Shown here: positions 38,813 to 48,458 of the stretch, one piece after another
How positions within the stretch are numbered: the stretch's first letter is position 1
How the letters are laid out: each line of letters opens with the position of its first letter
NCBI RefSeq assembly: GCF_002954705.1
Contig: NZ_MSCO01000002.1
Span: forward strand, 1,385,263-1,449,262
Length of the DNA stretch: 64,000 bases
From: Aliivibrio sifiae
Lineage (GTDB): Bacteria; Pseudomonadota; Gammaproteobacteria; Enterobacterales; Vibrionaceae
Reading direction: 5' to 3'
Notes under the pieces: generated by a model
Seen by the model: only the letters and a program-made list of their open reading frames with translations
The model's database searches: none
Told to the model about the DNA's origin: nothing
Program-made: the position numbers and the translations under genes

Positions 38813-39013
38813 ATGAAAACAGCTATTCCTCCCCCTCTCTTCATTTCCTTAATGGGCATCTGTTTATGTAGCTTTGCTGAAAACCCTAATGTATCAATAC
38901 AATATTCAAAGCCTTTAAGTCAGCAAGAAGTTACAATTCAACAAACAATAAAAGAAAGTAGTATTAATGACACATTGATCGCTCTTTCTAACGACCATTT
39001 CCCATTTAAGAAC
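38813..39013 (+). pseudogene. 5' fragment of a DUF4344-type metallopeptidase, cut by an IS91-like element
   Basis: An ATG is followed by a signal peptide (PPPLFISLMGICLCSFA) and about 45 mature residues ending LIALSNDHFPFK. The reading then runs into IS91-like sequence at a GAAC tetranucleotide (39010-39013), the known target preference of IS91 elements. The matching 3' part, with the metal-binding motif, lies at 43276-43806. The joint identity is inferred from family layout. Confidence 0.65.
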
Positions 39014-40290
39014 AATAGGCGCCTACGGCGCAAATCAAAAGGACTCAACCCTCTTCCATTATTGCCAATAAATCGTTTATCCTATCGTCATACACGCATA
39101 TGAGCCACTGAAACAAGTATTTAATAGTCAAAACAACTGGCTTAAACTTCTTCATGATAACAAAGCCAACCTAAGAGCGGTCGTGATTGAAAATGTCACA
39201 AAGATGCTGTCCTGTGGGACAGCGGCTTTTGGCTCTCGCGAATATCATTGCTGTAATCCTAACTGCCCCCATATCAAATATATTCACCAAACCTGTAAAT
39301 CACGAGCGTGCAGTAGCTGTGGCATGAAAGCCACTGAGCGATGGATACAAAAGCAACAACATGTCTTCCCTGAATGCGAATACCAACACATCACCTTTAC
39401 CCTTCCAAACACGCTATGGCCTATCTTTCGTCATAACCGCTGGCTGTTAAATAAATTATTCAAATGTGCGGCAAACATTCTGCTGGGATGGGCAAAAGAG
39501 AAAGGAATTGATATCGGTATCTTTTGTGCTCTTCATACTTACGGTCGAAAACTGAATTGGAATACGCACTTACATTTATCGGTCACTCATGGGGGAATTT
39601 GTGAACGTACTGGTTTATGGAAACCAATTTACTTCCAAATAAAAACGACAGAGCCTTGTTGGAGAGCGGCTATCGTCAGTTTATTAGGCAAGGCTTATGA
39701 TGAGCTTGATTTATCAAGCAAAGAATGCCCCTACATCCGTAATAAAGCGGATTGGTCACGCTTTTTAAGCAGTCAATATAATCGTCGTTGGAAGCTTCAT
39801 TTTACTAAAAAGACAAATAATGTAAAACCGACGATGAACTATCTTGGTCGGTATTTAAAACGGCCACCGATTTCAGCGTCACGCTTAAGTCATTACGGCA
39901 AAGGCGGAATGATAACGTTTGATTATTTAGACCATCGAACAGGAAAAACAGACAGCCTAACGTTATCACCAGAAGAGATGATAAGACGGATAGTAGAGCA
40001 CTATCCTGATAAACATTTCAAGATGATCCGATACTACGGTTTTTTATCAATGCGTCGTCGTGGAGAAGCTCTGCCTAGAGTTTATGCAGCTTTAGGTATG
40101 ACAATATAGAAGCTGAGCCGAAAATGCCAGAGTATGCCGCAATGTTAAAAGGATATGTAAAAGTAGATCCGTACGAATGTATTTTATGTGAAAGTCGTTT
40201 GGTGTTTACGAATTTCCGAGTCGGAAATTCGGTCAATGATTTAGTCACCCATGCGATAGTTCAGTCAGAATTGAGGGCTGCATAATAAGG
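39014..40290 (+). mobile_element. IS91-like element, copy 1 (decayed)
   Basis: The left boundary is placed directly after GAAC, where a small inverted structure (AATAGGCGCCTACGGCGC) begins. The right boundary is approximate, just after the transposase stop codon near 40285. No target duplication is expected for this family. Confidence 0.6.
39046..40285 (+). pseudogene. IS91-family transposase with two frameshifts
   Basis: The N-terminus (LNPLPLLPINRLSYRHT) is in one frame, then shifts at ~39100 to AYEPLKQVFNSQNNWLKLL. The zinc-finger region (CNPNCPHIKY, CKSRACSSCG) and the relaxase-like core (HTYGRKLNWNTHLHLSVTHGG, TMNYLGRYLKRPPIS) are intact in the 308-codon frame 39183-40109. After that a second shift puts the tail in another frame (KMPEYAAMLKGYVKVDPYEC, ending at 40285). 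It would need both shifts repaired to be active. Confidence 0.85.
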
Positions 40291-41043
40291 TTTGTAGGAT
40301 AAGTGTATCTAAAACTCATGAAATGAGATTAAAACGAACATAAAACCCGCAATCATGAGTATTTCTGTATCTATTAGATAATCCGGCACAATACAGTGTG
40401 TTATCGCAAGAATGGTTAGAACTTCGTAAGTAATTTAAAGATTATCCAATTGGTAAGAGAGCATACAAAAAAACTCAGAGGCAAAATGAATTTAAGTTGG
40501 TTAGGTGGGGAATATTGCTAACAACACATCAAGGTGTCTATAACATTTCTTTACGAATCACAGAGGTTGCCTAAATTTGTGGCTTTTTTTTGTTGCTCGC
40601 GATCACGTTTTATTTCAAATACCACGAAAACCAAGCATAACTTTATTGTCATATGACAGTAAGGGAGACTCTAATGTCACACCTCAAATCAAACAATAGA
40701 CCGTATACAGATTAAGGAAAGTGTTTAAGTTAGAATAGCGACTGACATAAGTTTTGTAGACGGTAAATAGACGAAGACCCCGATAATTAATTTTCATTAA
40801 CTAACGAGGTTAAATAATCGATTGAGAAAGGCGGATCTCTCCCGCACAAGGGTTTTACGTTCATCATGACGAAGCCAGAAATAAAACTGGCCTTTATTCA
40901 ACATTCGTAATGATTCAAATCCTTGGATGGTTAATCAAGCTCGTTTCCTCAGTTTGAAACCACCAGTAGCCAGAACCAATTTCTTAATGGGGAATGCTCG
41001 GACTCAATGGCATCTAATCGATATATTTTCGAACCGTTATTCT
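40286..41043. other. Non-coding debris between IS91-like copy 1 and the 238-aa gene, holding repeat copy B
   Basis: A short orphan 3' end (reading DNPAQYSVLSQEWLELRK before a stop at ~40430) looks like the tail of a lost gene. The right part contains repeat copy B. No intact ORF is present. Confidence 0.5.
40846..40985. repeat. Diverged repeat, copy B
   Basis: Aligns with 30803-30960 at roughly three quarters identity in the same orientation. Here the inner stem is GCCAG/CTGGC within TCATGACGAA and TTCGTAATGA arms, so the fold is kept while bases differ. Probably a remnant of a shared mobile element or a structured RNA. Confidence 0.7.
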
Positions 41044-41760
41044 TTATATGCGTGCACTTCTTACCTGATCAATCATTTTTGAAATTCTCAGAACTTCCCC
41101 GTCACTACCGTATGTATTACTCGGTATATAAGTATCCCAAGCTCGGTCATTAAACACATCTTGATAAAGAACTTCTTTATCTGCCACATAAAATTTCACA
41201 TGATCAATTACAGCCTGCACATTCTTATGCCTATATAGCCAACGCAATTCTGCACTGGTTATACTTTCGCCATACCCTACTTTTGATACGACTGCATCGA
41301 TCTGTAAATTGGTTATGATAAAATGTATTGTGCCCCTACTTTCTATGTGGAATTTTAGCCCGCATTTACTTGTACGTTGCCATGCATTTTTAGCTCTTTT
41401 TTGTGGATCTAATTCTGGATCATGCCGAGAAGCAACATTATAATAGGGATCATTTTCTATAAATTTTTTAAAAGCAACTCCTCGCGGACCATCAATTAAC
41501 CCACGATTAATGCTTTTATTACTAAAATAGCTTTTGGGTGAACTTGGATCCCAGACCGCGTTAGTAATATCATTTTGAATAATTATGTGCCTTTTAATGG
41601 CTGTCGAGCCAAACAATCCACAGCAATAGGCTGTCGTTATTGGCTGAGTTCGATTTATACCTCGGTTTTTAAGTGTTGCTAATGCTACGGCTCGAGGAGA
41701 ATCTAAACCGTAAATTACATCTCCGTCTTGAAAATTATCAGCTAAAGCTTCATAATCCAT
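41044..41760 (-). CDS. Unknown 238-aa protein within the insertion debris
   Basis: The start has a strong ribosome binding site (GAGGTGTTAA before ATG), and the frame is intact although everything around it is broken. It is soluble with no signal peptide. The N-terminal half has GLDSPRAVALATLKNRGI. The C-terminal half contains FHIESRGTIHFIITNLQID, GESITSAELRWLYRH and VKFYVADKEVLY, a pattern that suggests a compact conserved domain, but I cannot name it. It is probably cargo brought by mobile elements. A toxin or effector role is possible but unproven. Confidence 0.6.
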   Translation of the reverse strand: MDYEALADNFQDGDVIYGLDSPRAVALATLKNRGINRTQPITTAYCCGLFGSTAIKRHIIIQNDITNAVWDPSSPKSYFSNKSINRGLIDGPRGVAFKKFIENDPYYNVASRHDPELDPQKRAKNAWQRTSKCGLKFHIESRGTIHFIITNLQIDAVVSKVGYGESITSAELRWLYRHKNVQAVIDHVKFYVADKEVLYQDVFNDRAWDTYIPSNTYGSDGEVLRISKMIDQVRSARI

Positions 41761-42551
41761 TTAACACCTCTATTTATTTCACTATGCTTATTAAAACCTT
41801 GGTGGCCTTCATATTAACCACGGTTATATGAAGGCCAATTTGTGATTTTATTCTTTAACTTACCTATCAAGTAAACCTCTTAGAATCAGTGATAATGATC
41901 TGATCACAAAATTTACGAAAGGTTCCTTGATTTAGTTAACAACGCCATTTTTAGATCGACAATTCCTGCTTCTAATTGAAGCGTTTCTGTTGCTGGATAG
42001 TAAATGAAATGCACTCTTAATTTCGTCAAAATTTAAAGTCAGTTCATCTTCAGTTAATTTTAATTAGGGCAAACCTATTTGATGAGTAAATCTAAGTAAA
42101 ACCTCATCTATGATTTGGCGTGCTGATATAGAAGCAGTTCCTTTAATAGATTAAAAGGTAAATTAGATTCGATGTTTATCAGGTTTGGTTGGAGATTTTT
42201 ATATTAAGATAAAGAATTTGAATGTTGCTGAGGTGGCATTGATTTATCGGGGTTTGTTACAAAAATTCAGTATCAGATCAAAATCTTTTCTTTCCGATCT
42301 AATCGAACAACTCAATGGGAGGTGTTGCAAATAATTAGAACCGTTAAATCATTGACTCAGCATTGGAACAAAGATCAAGTAATTGATTTATTAGATAGTT
42401 AAGTTTTATAAAATCATAAGAGATTTATTACATTCGGCATTTATTTTCATTTTCTACATTAATTCATCAAGATAAGCAACCTTCGGTTGCAGCTTCCACG
42501 CTGCAACCCTTTCGAATACAATAACGTGACAACATCACGTTAGCCTTTTCT
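41761..42551. other. Degraded DNA with IS-end hairpins at the right edge
   Basis: No supported ORF is visible in about 790 bp. Near the right edge, GCAACC/GGTTGC (42476-42490) and AACGTGA/TCACGTT (42523-42541) form two small hairpins just before IS91-like copy 2, and they likely mark its terminus. Confidence 0.5.
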
Positions 42552-43094
42552 ATGTACGACCCTAATCATTTTAAACATCTATTTACTCTTGGCAGCTGCT
42601 TCTATAAAGCATACAAAGATAATTACCCTTTTCGCACTGTAGAATTAGAAGCCGTCGTAAAATATCTTTCTTGCAAAACAAATCGCTTAGGGAAGCTAAC
42701 CTATTCATGCAGAAACAACGCCTGCTCACACGTAAAATACGTTTTTAGTACTTGTAAGAGTAAGTTATGCCTCGTGTGGCCAAAAGACCACAGAGCGTTG
42801 GATAGCAGCTCAGAGTGAAAGCTAGATTGTAAATTTCGCCATATTACCTTCACCATGCCAGGTCAGTTTTGGCCCTTATTTCAATTAAACCGGTGGCTCT
42901 TGGGGGATCTTTTTTCTATTTCTGCAAATACGTTACTCACTCAGGCGAAAACTAAAAAATTAACCATAGGTATTTTTGCGGCTCTTCATACCTATGGTCG
43001 GAAGCTAAACTTTAATTGCCATATTCACTTAGCATTAGCTGAATTAGGACTGTGGTTCAAAAATGTTTTTCAGCGGATTTATCCGAGGGCCTAA
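42552..43094 (+). pseudogene. IS91-family transposase remnant, copy 2
   Basis: This is a different IS91-type sequence from copy 1. The first frame gives HFKHLFTLGSCFYKAYKDN and the cysteine region (CRNNACSHVKYVF, CKSKLCLV). A frameshift near 42770 moves to TERWIAAQSE. The frame 42855-43094 gives MPGQFWPLFQLNRWLL and HTYGRKLNFNCHIHLALA, then stops. The catalytic and C-terminal parts are deleted. Confidence 0.8.
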
Positions 43095-43275
43095 GCTTGG
43101 TCAATTGGTCAGTTCAATAGAAAACCTAGCGTTATTAAGGCCAATGTAGACAGCATGACTAGGATAGAACCGTCTTTTTGATGTCATTCTGAGTGAAAAA
43201 CAAACAGATTGGGAATATCCAGAGAATTAGAAAGAATTGCTCTTATCGAATGTCCTTACAGGACTGAAGGTATGA

Positions 43276-43806
43276 CTCGATATTGTTGTTGCTCTCAACT
43301 TTGAAATTCCTGTCCATAAAGAATCACTCGATTACTTTTCAAAAAATAAATACCAATAACGCTTTAATAAATCGCCGCAGCTAGGTGCGCTTGATACTTT
43401 ACTTCATACTTTATTGCATGAGGCAGGCCATGCTTTTATCGCTGATCAGAACATTCCTGTTTTAGGAAAAGAAGAGGATGCTGTCGATAACTTTGCCACC
43501 ATCTTATTATTACATTATGTAGATAATGGTGATGATATTGCGATAAGTGCAGCAGATATGTTTGCATTTGAGTCTGAGGATAGACCTGATTACTACGATT
43601 TCGGAGAGTACATAGATGAGCACAGCTTTGATTTACACCGCTATTTCTCTACCTTATGCCTTGTTTATGGTAGTGATCCAAAAAAGCAAAGTAATTTATT
43701 GGATGAAATCGAAAACGATTATTTGAAGGATAGAAAAGAGTTTTGCGAGTTTCAATTTGATTCATTAAGTCAAAGTTGGGAGCATTATTTTAAGCAAACA
43801 AACTAA
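43276..43806 (+). pseudogene. 3' fragment of a DUF4344-type metallopeptidase
   Basis: The frame reads LDIVVALNFEIPVHKESLDY, meets a TAA at 43357 (Gln-stop-Arg), and continues FNKSPQLGALDTLLHTLLHEAGHAF. The HEAGH metal site and the following GKEEDAVDNFATILL (third ligand region) are intact to the stop at 43806. Starting at the TTG at 43414 would give only 130 aa. The other end of the gene is at 38813-39013. The two parts and the internal stop show a dead gene split by insertion events. Confidence 0.7.
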
Positions 43807-43812
43807 ATATAC

Positions 43813-43853
43813 GAAGCATGATCAAGGGATCGCATCCTACTTGATCATGCTTC
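43813..43853. promoter_or_regulatory. Inverted pair of RctB 12-mer-type sites
   Basis: GAAGCATGATCAAG and its exact complement CTTGATCATGCTTC are separated by 13 bp, forming a 41-bp composite with two Dam (GATC) sites plus one in the spacer. The cores match ori2 12-mers. The layout recalls the 39-mer-type RctB sites of vibrio chromosome II. No T-run follows, so it is not a normal terminator. Confidence 0.55.
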
Positions 43854-43870
43854 TGGATCAATAACAACGC

Positions 43871-45178
43871 TTATTGAATGGCTTTAATATCTTCAGCCAT
43901 TGATATTAGAGTTGATAAGATCTTCTCCCCATCAACTCGCAAGCCATTGTGTTCATACTCACTGGTCATCCATGCTCTAGAGTTAGGAATAGACTTTAAC
44001 GTTTCACGAGAGAAATCAAACTCAACAAACATATCATTAACATACGTTGCCGCAGCCATGGGAACCGTGTTCTTTGCTAATTGATCAGCATTGTATAAAT
44101 TTGGCCAATCAGACTTTGCCGCCAAAAGGTCTGCAGTCTCTTTTAACGGCTTTAAGGTTTCAAGCTGGTCAAAGAACCATGGATAGACCATTTCACCGGT
44201 AAAACGCAATGGAGCGCCTTTTTGATGGTTAAATTCAGGGTAACTCTCCCTAACTCGGTGTGCTGACCACTTTGAAGCGTTATGTTGGCAATAAATCGAC
44301 TCATGTAAAATCGCATACAGTGGGTTAGTTAAATGCGCTTGTTGTGAAAGTACATAATTTAAAAAGCCATAAGCTAACTCTTGTTGGCCATTCACTTCAA
44401 CAAAAGCAGTTTCTAGTTGGAAATAGAGCTCTTCTGGTCCTCCCGCCATACCAAAACAGATCCCCATTTGTTGAAATTGCTCAACGGTGAAGATCTGGCC
44501 ATTAGGCAAAGTAACCGAGTGATCTAGTAAGCGGTTCGCAATGCGATCACACAGCTCTTGTGCCCGTGGGAAGCGAGCAAAGAATTCACTATTTTTATCT
44601 AAGGTTCGTTTATATGTCGCATGATATACATCATCAATATTACGTGTAATAGAAGGGATCCCACCAGTAATATACGAAGCCAGTAAACTCTCTGGAAACA
44701 TAGATAAATATGTTAGAGAACAGAAACCCCCAAAACTCTGGCCAATAATCGACCACTTATCAATATTAAAATGCTTTCTAATCGCTTCAGCATCACGAAC
44801 AATGTTATCTGCTCGAAAGTGGCTTAAATATTCTGCTTGTTTTATCGGATCTAAATGTTGGATCGTTTGAATAGTGATCGGAGAGCTTAATCCCGTACCA
44901 CGCTGATCCAATAAGATCACACGATATTGATCTAAGGCACGCTTTAACCAACCAGAATTACTGAGTGGACGAGCAGCAGGGAAACCAGGCCCACCTTGCA
45001 AATAAACTAAATACGGAAGATCCAGATCGCTGTTTTCTGCTTTTACTAATTCTCGAGCATAAACGGAAACATGATCAGGGTTCGCTGTGTAATCATCGTA
45101 ATTAAGAGGCAAAGAGAAATGATGAGATTGATACTTTACACCATCAAGATAAAAAGCGGCTTCTGAATGATTGAGCAT
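43871..45178 (-). CDS. Prolyl aminopeptidase-like alpha/beta hydrolase (family S33)
   Basis: This cytoplasmic serine peptidase probably removes N-terminal proline. The oxyanion strand reads YLVYLQGGPGFP, then LLDQRGTGLSS, and the nucleophile elbow is GQSFGG (Ser ~148). The lid domain is large, with a C-terminal SEYEHNGLR His box. Length 435 aa fits the larger S33 aminopeptidases. It is 78 bp downstream of the RidA gene on the same strand, probably one operon. The 3' flank is the composite RctB-type site. Confidence 0.9.
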   Translation of the reverse strand: MLNHSEAAFYLDGVKYQSHHFSLPLNYDDYTANPDHVSVYARELVKAENSDLDLPYLVYLQGGPGFPAARPLSNSGWLKRALDQYRVILLDQRGTGLSSPITIQTIQHLDPIKQAEYLSHFRADNIVRDAEAIRKHFNIDKWSIIGQSFGGFCSLTYLSMFPESLLASYITGGIPSITRNIDDVYHATYKRTLDKNSEFFARFPRAQELCDRIANRLLDHSVTLPNGQIFTVEQFQQMGICFGMAGGPEELYFQLETAFVEVNGQQELAYGFLNYVLSQQAHLTNPLYAILHESIYCQHNASKWSAHRVRESYPEFNHQKGAPLRFTGEMVYPWFFDQLETLKPLKETADLLAAKSDWPNLYNADQLAKNTVPMAAATYVNDMFVEFDFSRETLKSIPNSRAWMTSEYEHNGLRVDGEKILSTLISMAEDIKAIQ

Positions 45179-45256
45179 GACATTTCCTTATATCAATCTT
45201 ACTTAGCTATCCAAAGATAAACTAAGTAAGTTATTATTTTAGCTATCTATTTTTTA

Positions 45257-45604
45257 TTATTTTTCAGCAGCGACTACTGATATTTCCACAAGAAGCGCTT
45301 CACGAGCCATGCTCGCCTCAACACATGCACGCGCTGGAGCGTGACCTTCTGGTACCCATGCATCCCAAACAGCATTCATTTCAGCAAAATCTTTCATATC
45401 TTTAATATAGATCGTCGCAGATAGCATGTGCTCACGTGAACTGCCAGCTTGTTCTAATAATAGATCCACTTTATCTAGCATTGTCTGAGTTTGTTCTACG
45501 ATGTCTTTTGTTGCATCAGCACACACTTGGCCACACAGATAAATGGTTCCATTATGTTTCACAATACGGCTCATACGTTGTTTTGTTTCTTGACGTTCAA
45601 TCAT
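45257..45604 (-). CDS. RidA/YjgF/YER057c family enamine deaminase
   Basis: RidA proteins hydrolyse reactive enamine/imine intermediates made by PLP enzymes. This 115-aa member keeps the family frame: GTIYLCGQV near residue 19, the [10 protein letters not shown] helix and [11 protein letters not shown], where the Arg that binds the carboxylate of the substrate is present. It belongs to a shorter subgroup than RidA proper. It is upstream of the S33 aminopeptidase in a likely operon. The substrate is unknown. Confidence 0.92.
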   Translation of the reverse strand: MIERQETKQRMSRIVKHNGTIYLCGQVCADATKDIVEQTQTMLDKVDLLLEQAGSSREHMLSATIYIKDMKDFAEMNAVWDAWVPEGHAPARACVEASMAREALLVEISVVAAEK

Positions 45605-45958
45605 GCTTACCTACTTCTAAAATATTAAGGTGTAATTTAGAGTGCTAGGGTAATAAAAAATGAAAGAAAATACGAGGACTCTTCGCGTTAAAGCCTTATT
45701 TCATAATGGAAGAATGATCATGGTCTCATAGGATACGGGGAGTGTGAAGAGGATTTATCGCTAGATAAAAAAACGGCGAGCACTAAGCTCGCCAATACGA
45801 TTATTGAAAACAATAAAAGTTAGATGTGTAACAATATGAGCCAATCTTTCGATTGGTAAAGGACAAAGGTTGTCTATTCGTTTTTAATGATAACCTTCAG
45901 CCCTATTCTTTTGTCAGCACCTTGTCAGAGTATAGCTATAAAAATGTCAATAGACTGA
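45605..45958. other. Intergenic region between ridA-like gene and rctB
   Basis: Contains the ridA-like promoter region, one 12-mer-type site (ATGATCATGGTC at 45714-45725) and the rctB terminator. No ORF is seen. Confidence 0.6.
45766..45793 (-). terminator. Terminator downstream of rctB
   Basis: On the minus strand GGCGAGC pairs with GCTCGCC over a 5-nt loop and is followed by G and seven T. It lies 166 bp beyond the rctB stop. Confidence 0.85.
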
Positions 45959-47950
45959 CTATCCCGCCATTTCATCCAAAGCTCGTAAAACGTCTTGATC
46001 ATAGTTCTGAGAGTAAACTAATTTACTGATCTTCCTTCTTACCGCAAGACCTGCGATTAAGTTCTCAATAGATAAGTGTTTTCCATGATCTTGACTGTTA
46101 TAAAATTCAATCGTTTTACTCAATGTTTCGTAAGGTAATATTTCTCCCCCTACTTTTAAGTAATCGAGCTTCTCTTGCAATTCTTTACACTCTTCAGAAA
46201 TCGATGATGAACTGTGTCCAGTCATAGCAGACAACGCCGTAATACTTCTCTCTAATGCTTGTTCTGATGTGTATTTGGTTAATGTGATAGTCAACTCATC
46301 AGCGTTAATCTCAGCAGAATGCTTACGCAGTTTCACTCGTCGACCTAAACGGCCGGATTTATTAGCCGTATTACGTTTAATAGGCTCAAATTCACCATCA
46401 ATAATTGTGGAAAGTTGATCAAGTTGCTGCTTAGGCATGATCTCATTACGTAATGGATTTGGCATTGTTGGTGCCATATTACGTTTTCCAGCATTTGTGG
46501 TTCTTGCTCGAGAATAACGGATCACTTCTTCAGGATAGCAACGAATATCTACCTGATAATCTGGTAATTTTTCATTACTATCAAGCATCGAGATCGTTAA
46601 ATGGTAACCCCAAAGATTTACAATAAATAACTCATCAGTCACTTTATCTTTGGCGAGTTTTTTTAATTCTCTAATGAGATCTAAAGAAAATCGTCTCCAA
46701 TCAACGTTACGAGCGAGTTTTTGGTTTATTTCGCTTAGGAGTAGGTTGTCAGTCATTCGGCGCGCTAGGCGGCTTCTGAAGAAGCTATAGAGCTGAAATA
46801 CTAACGTATGTTGCTTCAAGATCTCTGGTGGGAATAAAAAGAAGTAATCTTTGGTCAATAATTCATCATAAAATGACGGTTCCCAAACCAAAATATACAA
46901 ATTAGGTTTAATTTTAATTTCACCGTCTTTGCCTTCTTTTGGTGCTTCATCTGATGCTGTAATCGTTCTCGCTAAAAAACGGAAACGATCACTTTTGAAG
47001 CCTTTAGGCATATTTTCACTGAGCCAACGTCCTGTAAGCTCATGAAGTTGAAAATCTGTAAACTCAATACGATCAATACTTTCTCGGATAGAATCACGTG
47101 CAGGACCGGAATCTTTTTTCCCACGTAATGTTAAAATATCAGTAATGTAAATTGGGGTTTTATTCCCCATCGTTTTGGTTTGAATGTGATAATCGTCTTG
47201 GTGATGATCATGATATTGGACTGTCAGTGTAAACAGAGCAAAAAGAGTCATTAGATCATCAACTGTCATGATATTTTTTGATGATCTTGTTTCTATAATT
47301 GCTTTTGTTCCAGAAATCGCAACCATTGCTTTTTGATAATTCTTGCGTGTTCGTGGTGGTGCTAATGCTTGGTCTATGATCCCTGCCCAATTTGTTGGAG
47401 ATACAACAAATTGATCAGCTTCATCTCTCATACTTGGAGGGATCGCTAATCCGTGTTCTGTTAAAAACTGACGATTCACTTGAGTTTGAGCTAATGCTTT
47501 TGAACGCTTTTGTTTTTCTTGTTCATGACTTTGTTCGGACTTTAAGCTAGTAATACCTAGCGTTGAAATTAACTGCGATGGATTAATAAATTTATGTAAC
47601 ATTGTTTTGCCTGCTAATCCCTGTTCGAAACGAACTGGATATTGTTCGAATAATCCGATACTTACCGCAGTACGTAAACGTTGTTGGATAGCTGCTCGTG
47701 TTAGATGCCCATCTGTTGTTTCTATAATTTCAGTTGTTGAGACTAAACCATCAGTGGATGAAAATCCTTTTAACGAAATTAGATTCATTAATTCTAAAAT
47801 ACTTTTTGTGACACCTTTAAAATGTTGATATTGAGTGATCCAATCAACTAAATTTGTAGGTATCTCAAATAAGTGTCCTCCCTTGTGATCTCTAGGAAGA
47901 GGAATATAGATCTTTTCATTATCTGCTGTTTTTATATGATTCATTTTCAA
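45959..47950 (-). CDS. rctB: Chromosome II replication initiator RctB
   Basis: RctB is the vibrio-specific initiator that binds 12-mer iterons at ori2 (activation) and 29/39-mers (control). The protein has 663 aa, matching the family (~658). The N-terminus ENEKIYIPLPRDHKGGHLFE-like start (DNEKIYIPLPRDHKGG) and the winged-helix region around residues 40-120 (TEIIETTDGHLTRAAIQQRL) are diagnostic. The central dimerisation/DNA-binding domains follow. It is transcribed away from ori2, which lies immediately upstream, as in V. cholerae. Autoregulation through upstream sites is established for the family. Confidence 0.97.
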   Translation of the reverse strand: MKMNHIKTADNEKIYIPLPRDHKGGHLFEIPTNLVDWITQYQHFKGVTKSILELMNLISLKGFSSTDGLVSTTEIIETTDGHLTRAAIQQRLRTAVSIGLFEQYPVRFEQGLAGKTMLHKFINPSQLISTLGITSLKSEQSHEQEKQKRSKALAQTQVNRQFLTEHGLAIPPSMRDEADQFVVSPTNWAGIIDQALAPPRTRKNYQKAMVAISGTKAIIETRSSKNIMTVDDLMTLFALFTLTVQYHDHHQDDYHIQTKTMGNKTPIYITDILTLRGKKDSGPARDSIRESIDRIEFTDFQLHELTGRWLSENMPKGFKSDRFRFLARTITASDEAPKEGKDGEIKIKPNLYILVWEPSFYDELLTKDYFFLFPPEILKQHTLVFQLYSFFRSRLARRMTDNLLLSEINQKLARNVDWRRFSLDLIRELKKLAKDKVTDELFIVNLWGYHLTISMLDSNEKLPDYQVDIRCYPEEVIRYSRARTTNAGKRNMAPTMPNPLRNEIMPKQQLDQLSTIIDGEFEPIKRNTANKSGRLGRRVKLRKHSAEINADELTITLTKYTSEQALERSITALSAMTGHSSSSISEECKELQEKLDYLKVGGEILPYETLSKTIEFYNSQDHGKHLSIENLIAGLAVRRKISKLVYSQNYDQDVLRALDEMAG

Positions 47951-48151
47951 CTGACATTCATTGTATTTTAATCATTCTTTCGTATAGGTTAAATGAATTG
48001 GATCTTTAAATAAAGAAAAAAATTATTATTCTTTTAAATTGATCTTTATGATTAATACTGATCTATATGATTATATTGATCTATGATCTGGTTGATTTTT
48101 TACTTGTAAGTTATTGTATGTATAGGCTTTATTTTTTTTCGCAATGAAAGC

Positions 48152-48277
48152 ATGATCAAGAGTCTTTAGAAAGCATGATCAATACAAGTTCGGATCTATG
48201 ATCACTAATATTCAAAAGCATGATCATCGTCAACATGAATCCATGATCATGAATATTATTGAAGAATGATCATGGTA
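48152..48277 (+). repeat. Six RctB 12-mer iterons with 22-23 bp periodicity
   Basis: ATGATCA-containing 12-mers start at 48152, 48175, 48198, 48220, 48243 and 48266, all in one orientation and each with a GATC. The spacing of 22-23 bp puts them on the same helix face. GATC methylation by Dam is known to be needed for RctB binding in V. cholerae. Confidence 0.93.
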
Positions 48278-48287
48278 TTTGCACAAG

Positions 48288-48296
48288 TTATCCACA
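48288..48296 (+). promoter_or_regulatory. DnaA box of ori2
   Basis: A perfect TTATCCACA eleven bases after the last 12-mer, where the single DnaA box of V. cholerae ori2 also lies. Confidence 0.9.
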
Positions 48297-48458
48297 GATT
48301 GGATCTTCGACCGCTAATTTATTCCTTTATTTTTAGTCATTGATGCTTTTCTTAAAGTTTTTTTGTTTATAGATTCAAACTGAGCTCTATTTTGTTATTT
48401 TGAGTTTTATTTTCAACGAGTTTAGATCTAATTTAATACAAACTATGGATCCAGAAGA

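Noticed and set aside
40209..40229. Palindrome GAATTTCCGA...GGAAATTC considered as an operator
   Set aside because: It lies within the transposase reading frame of IS91-like copy 1, so coincidence or IS structure is more likely.
43813..43853. 14-bp perfect stem considered as a terminator
   Set aside because: No T-run follows in either direction and the arms match origin 12-mers.
48141..48277. Regular repeats near 48.2 kb considered as a CRISPR array
   Set aside because: Units are 12 bp with ~11-bp spacing and a GATC core; they are origin iterons, and no cas genes are present.
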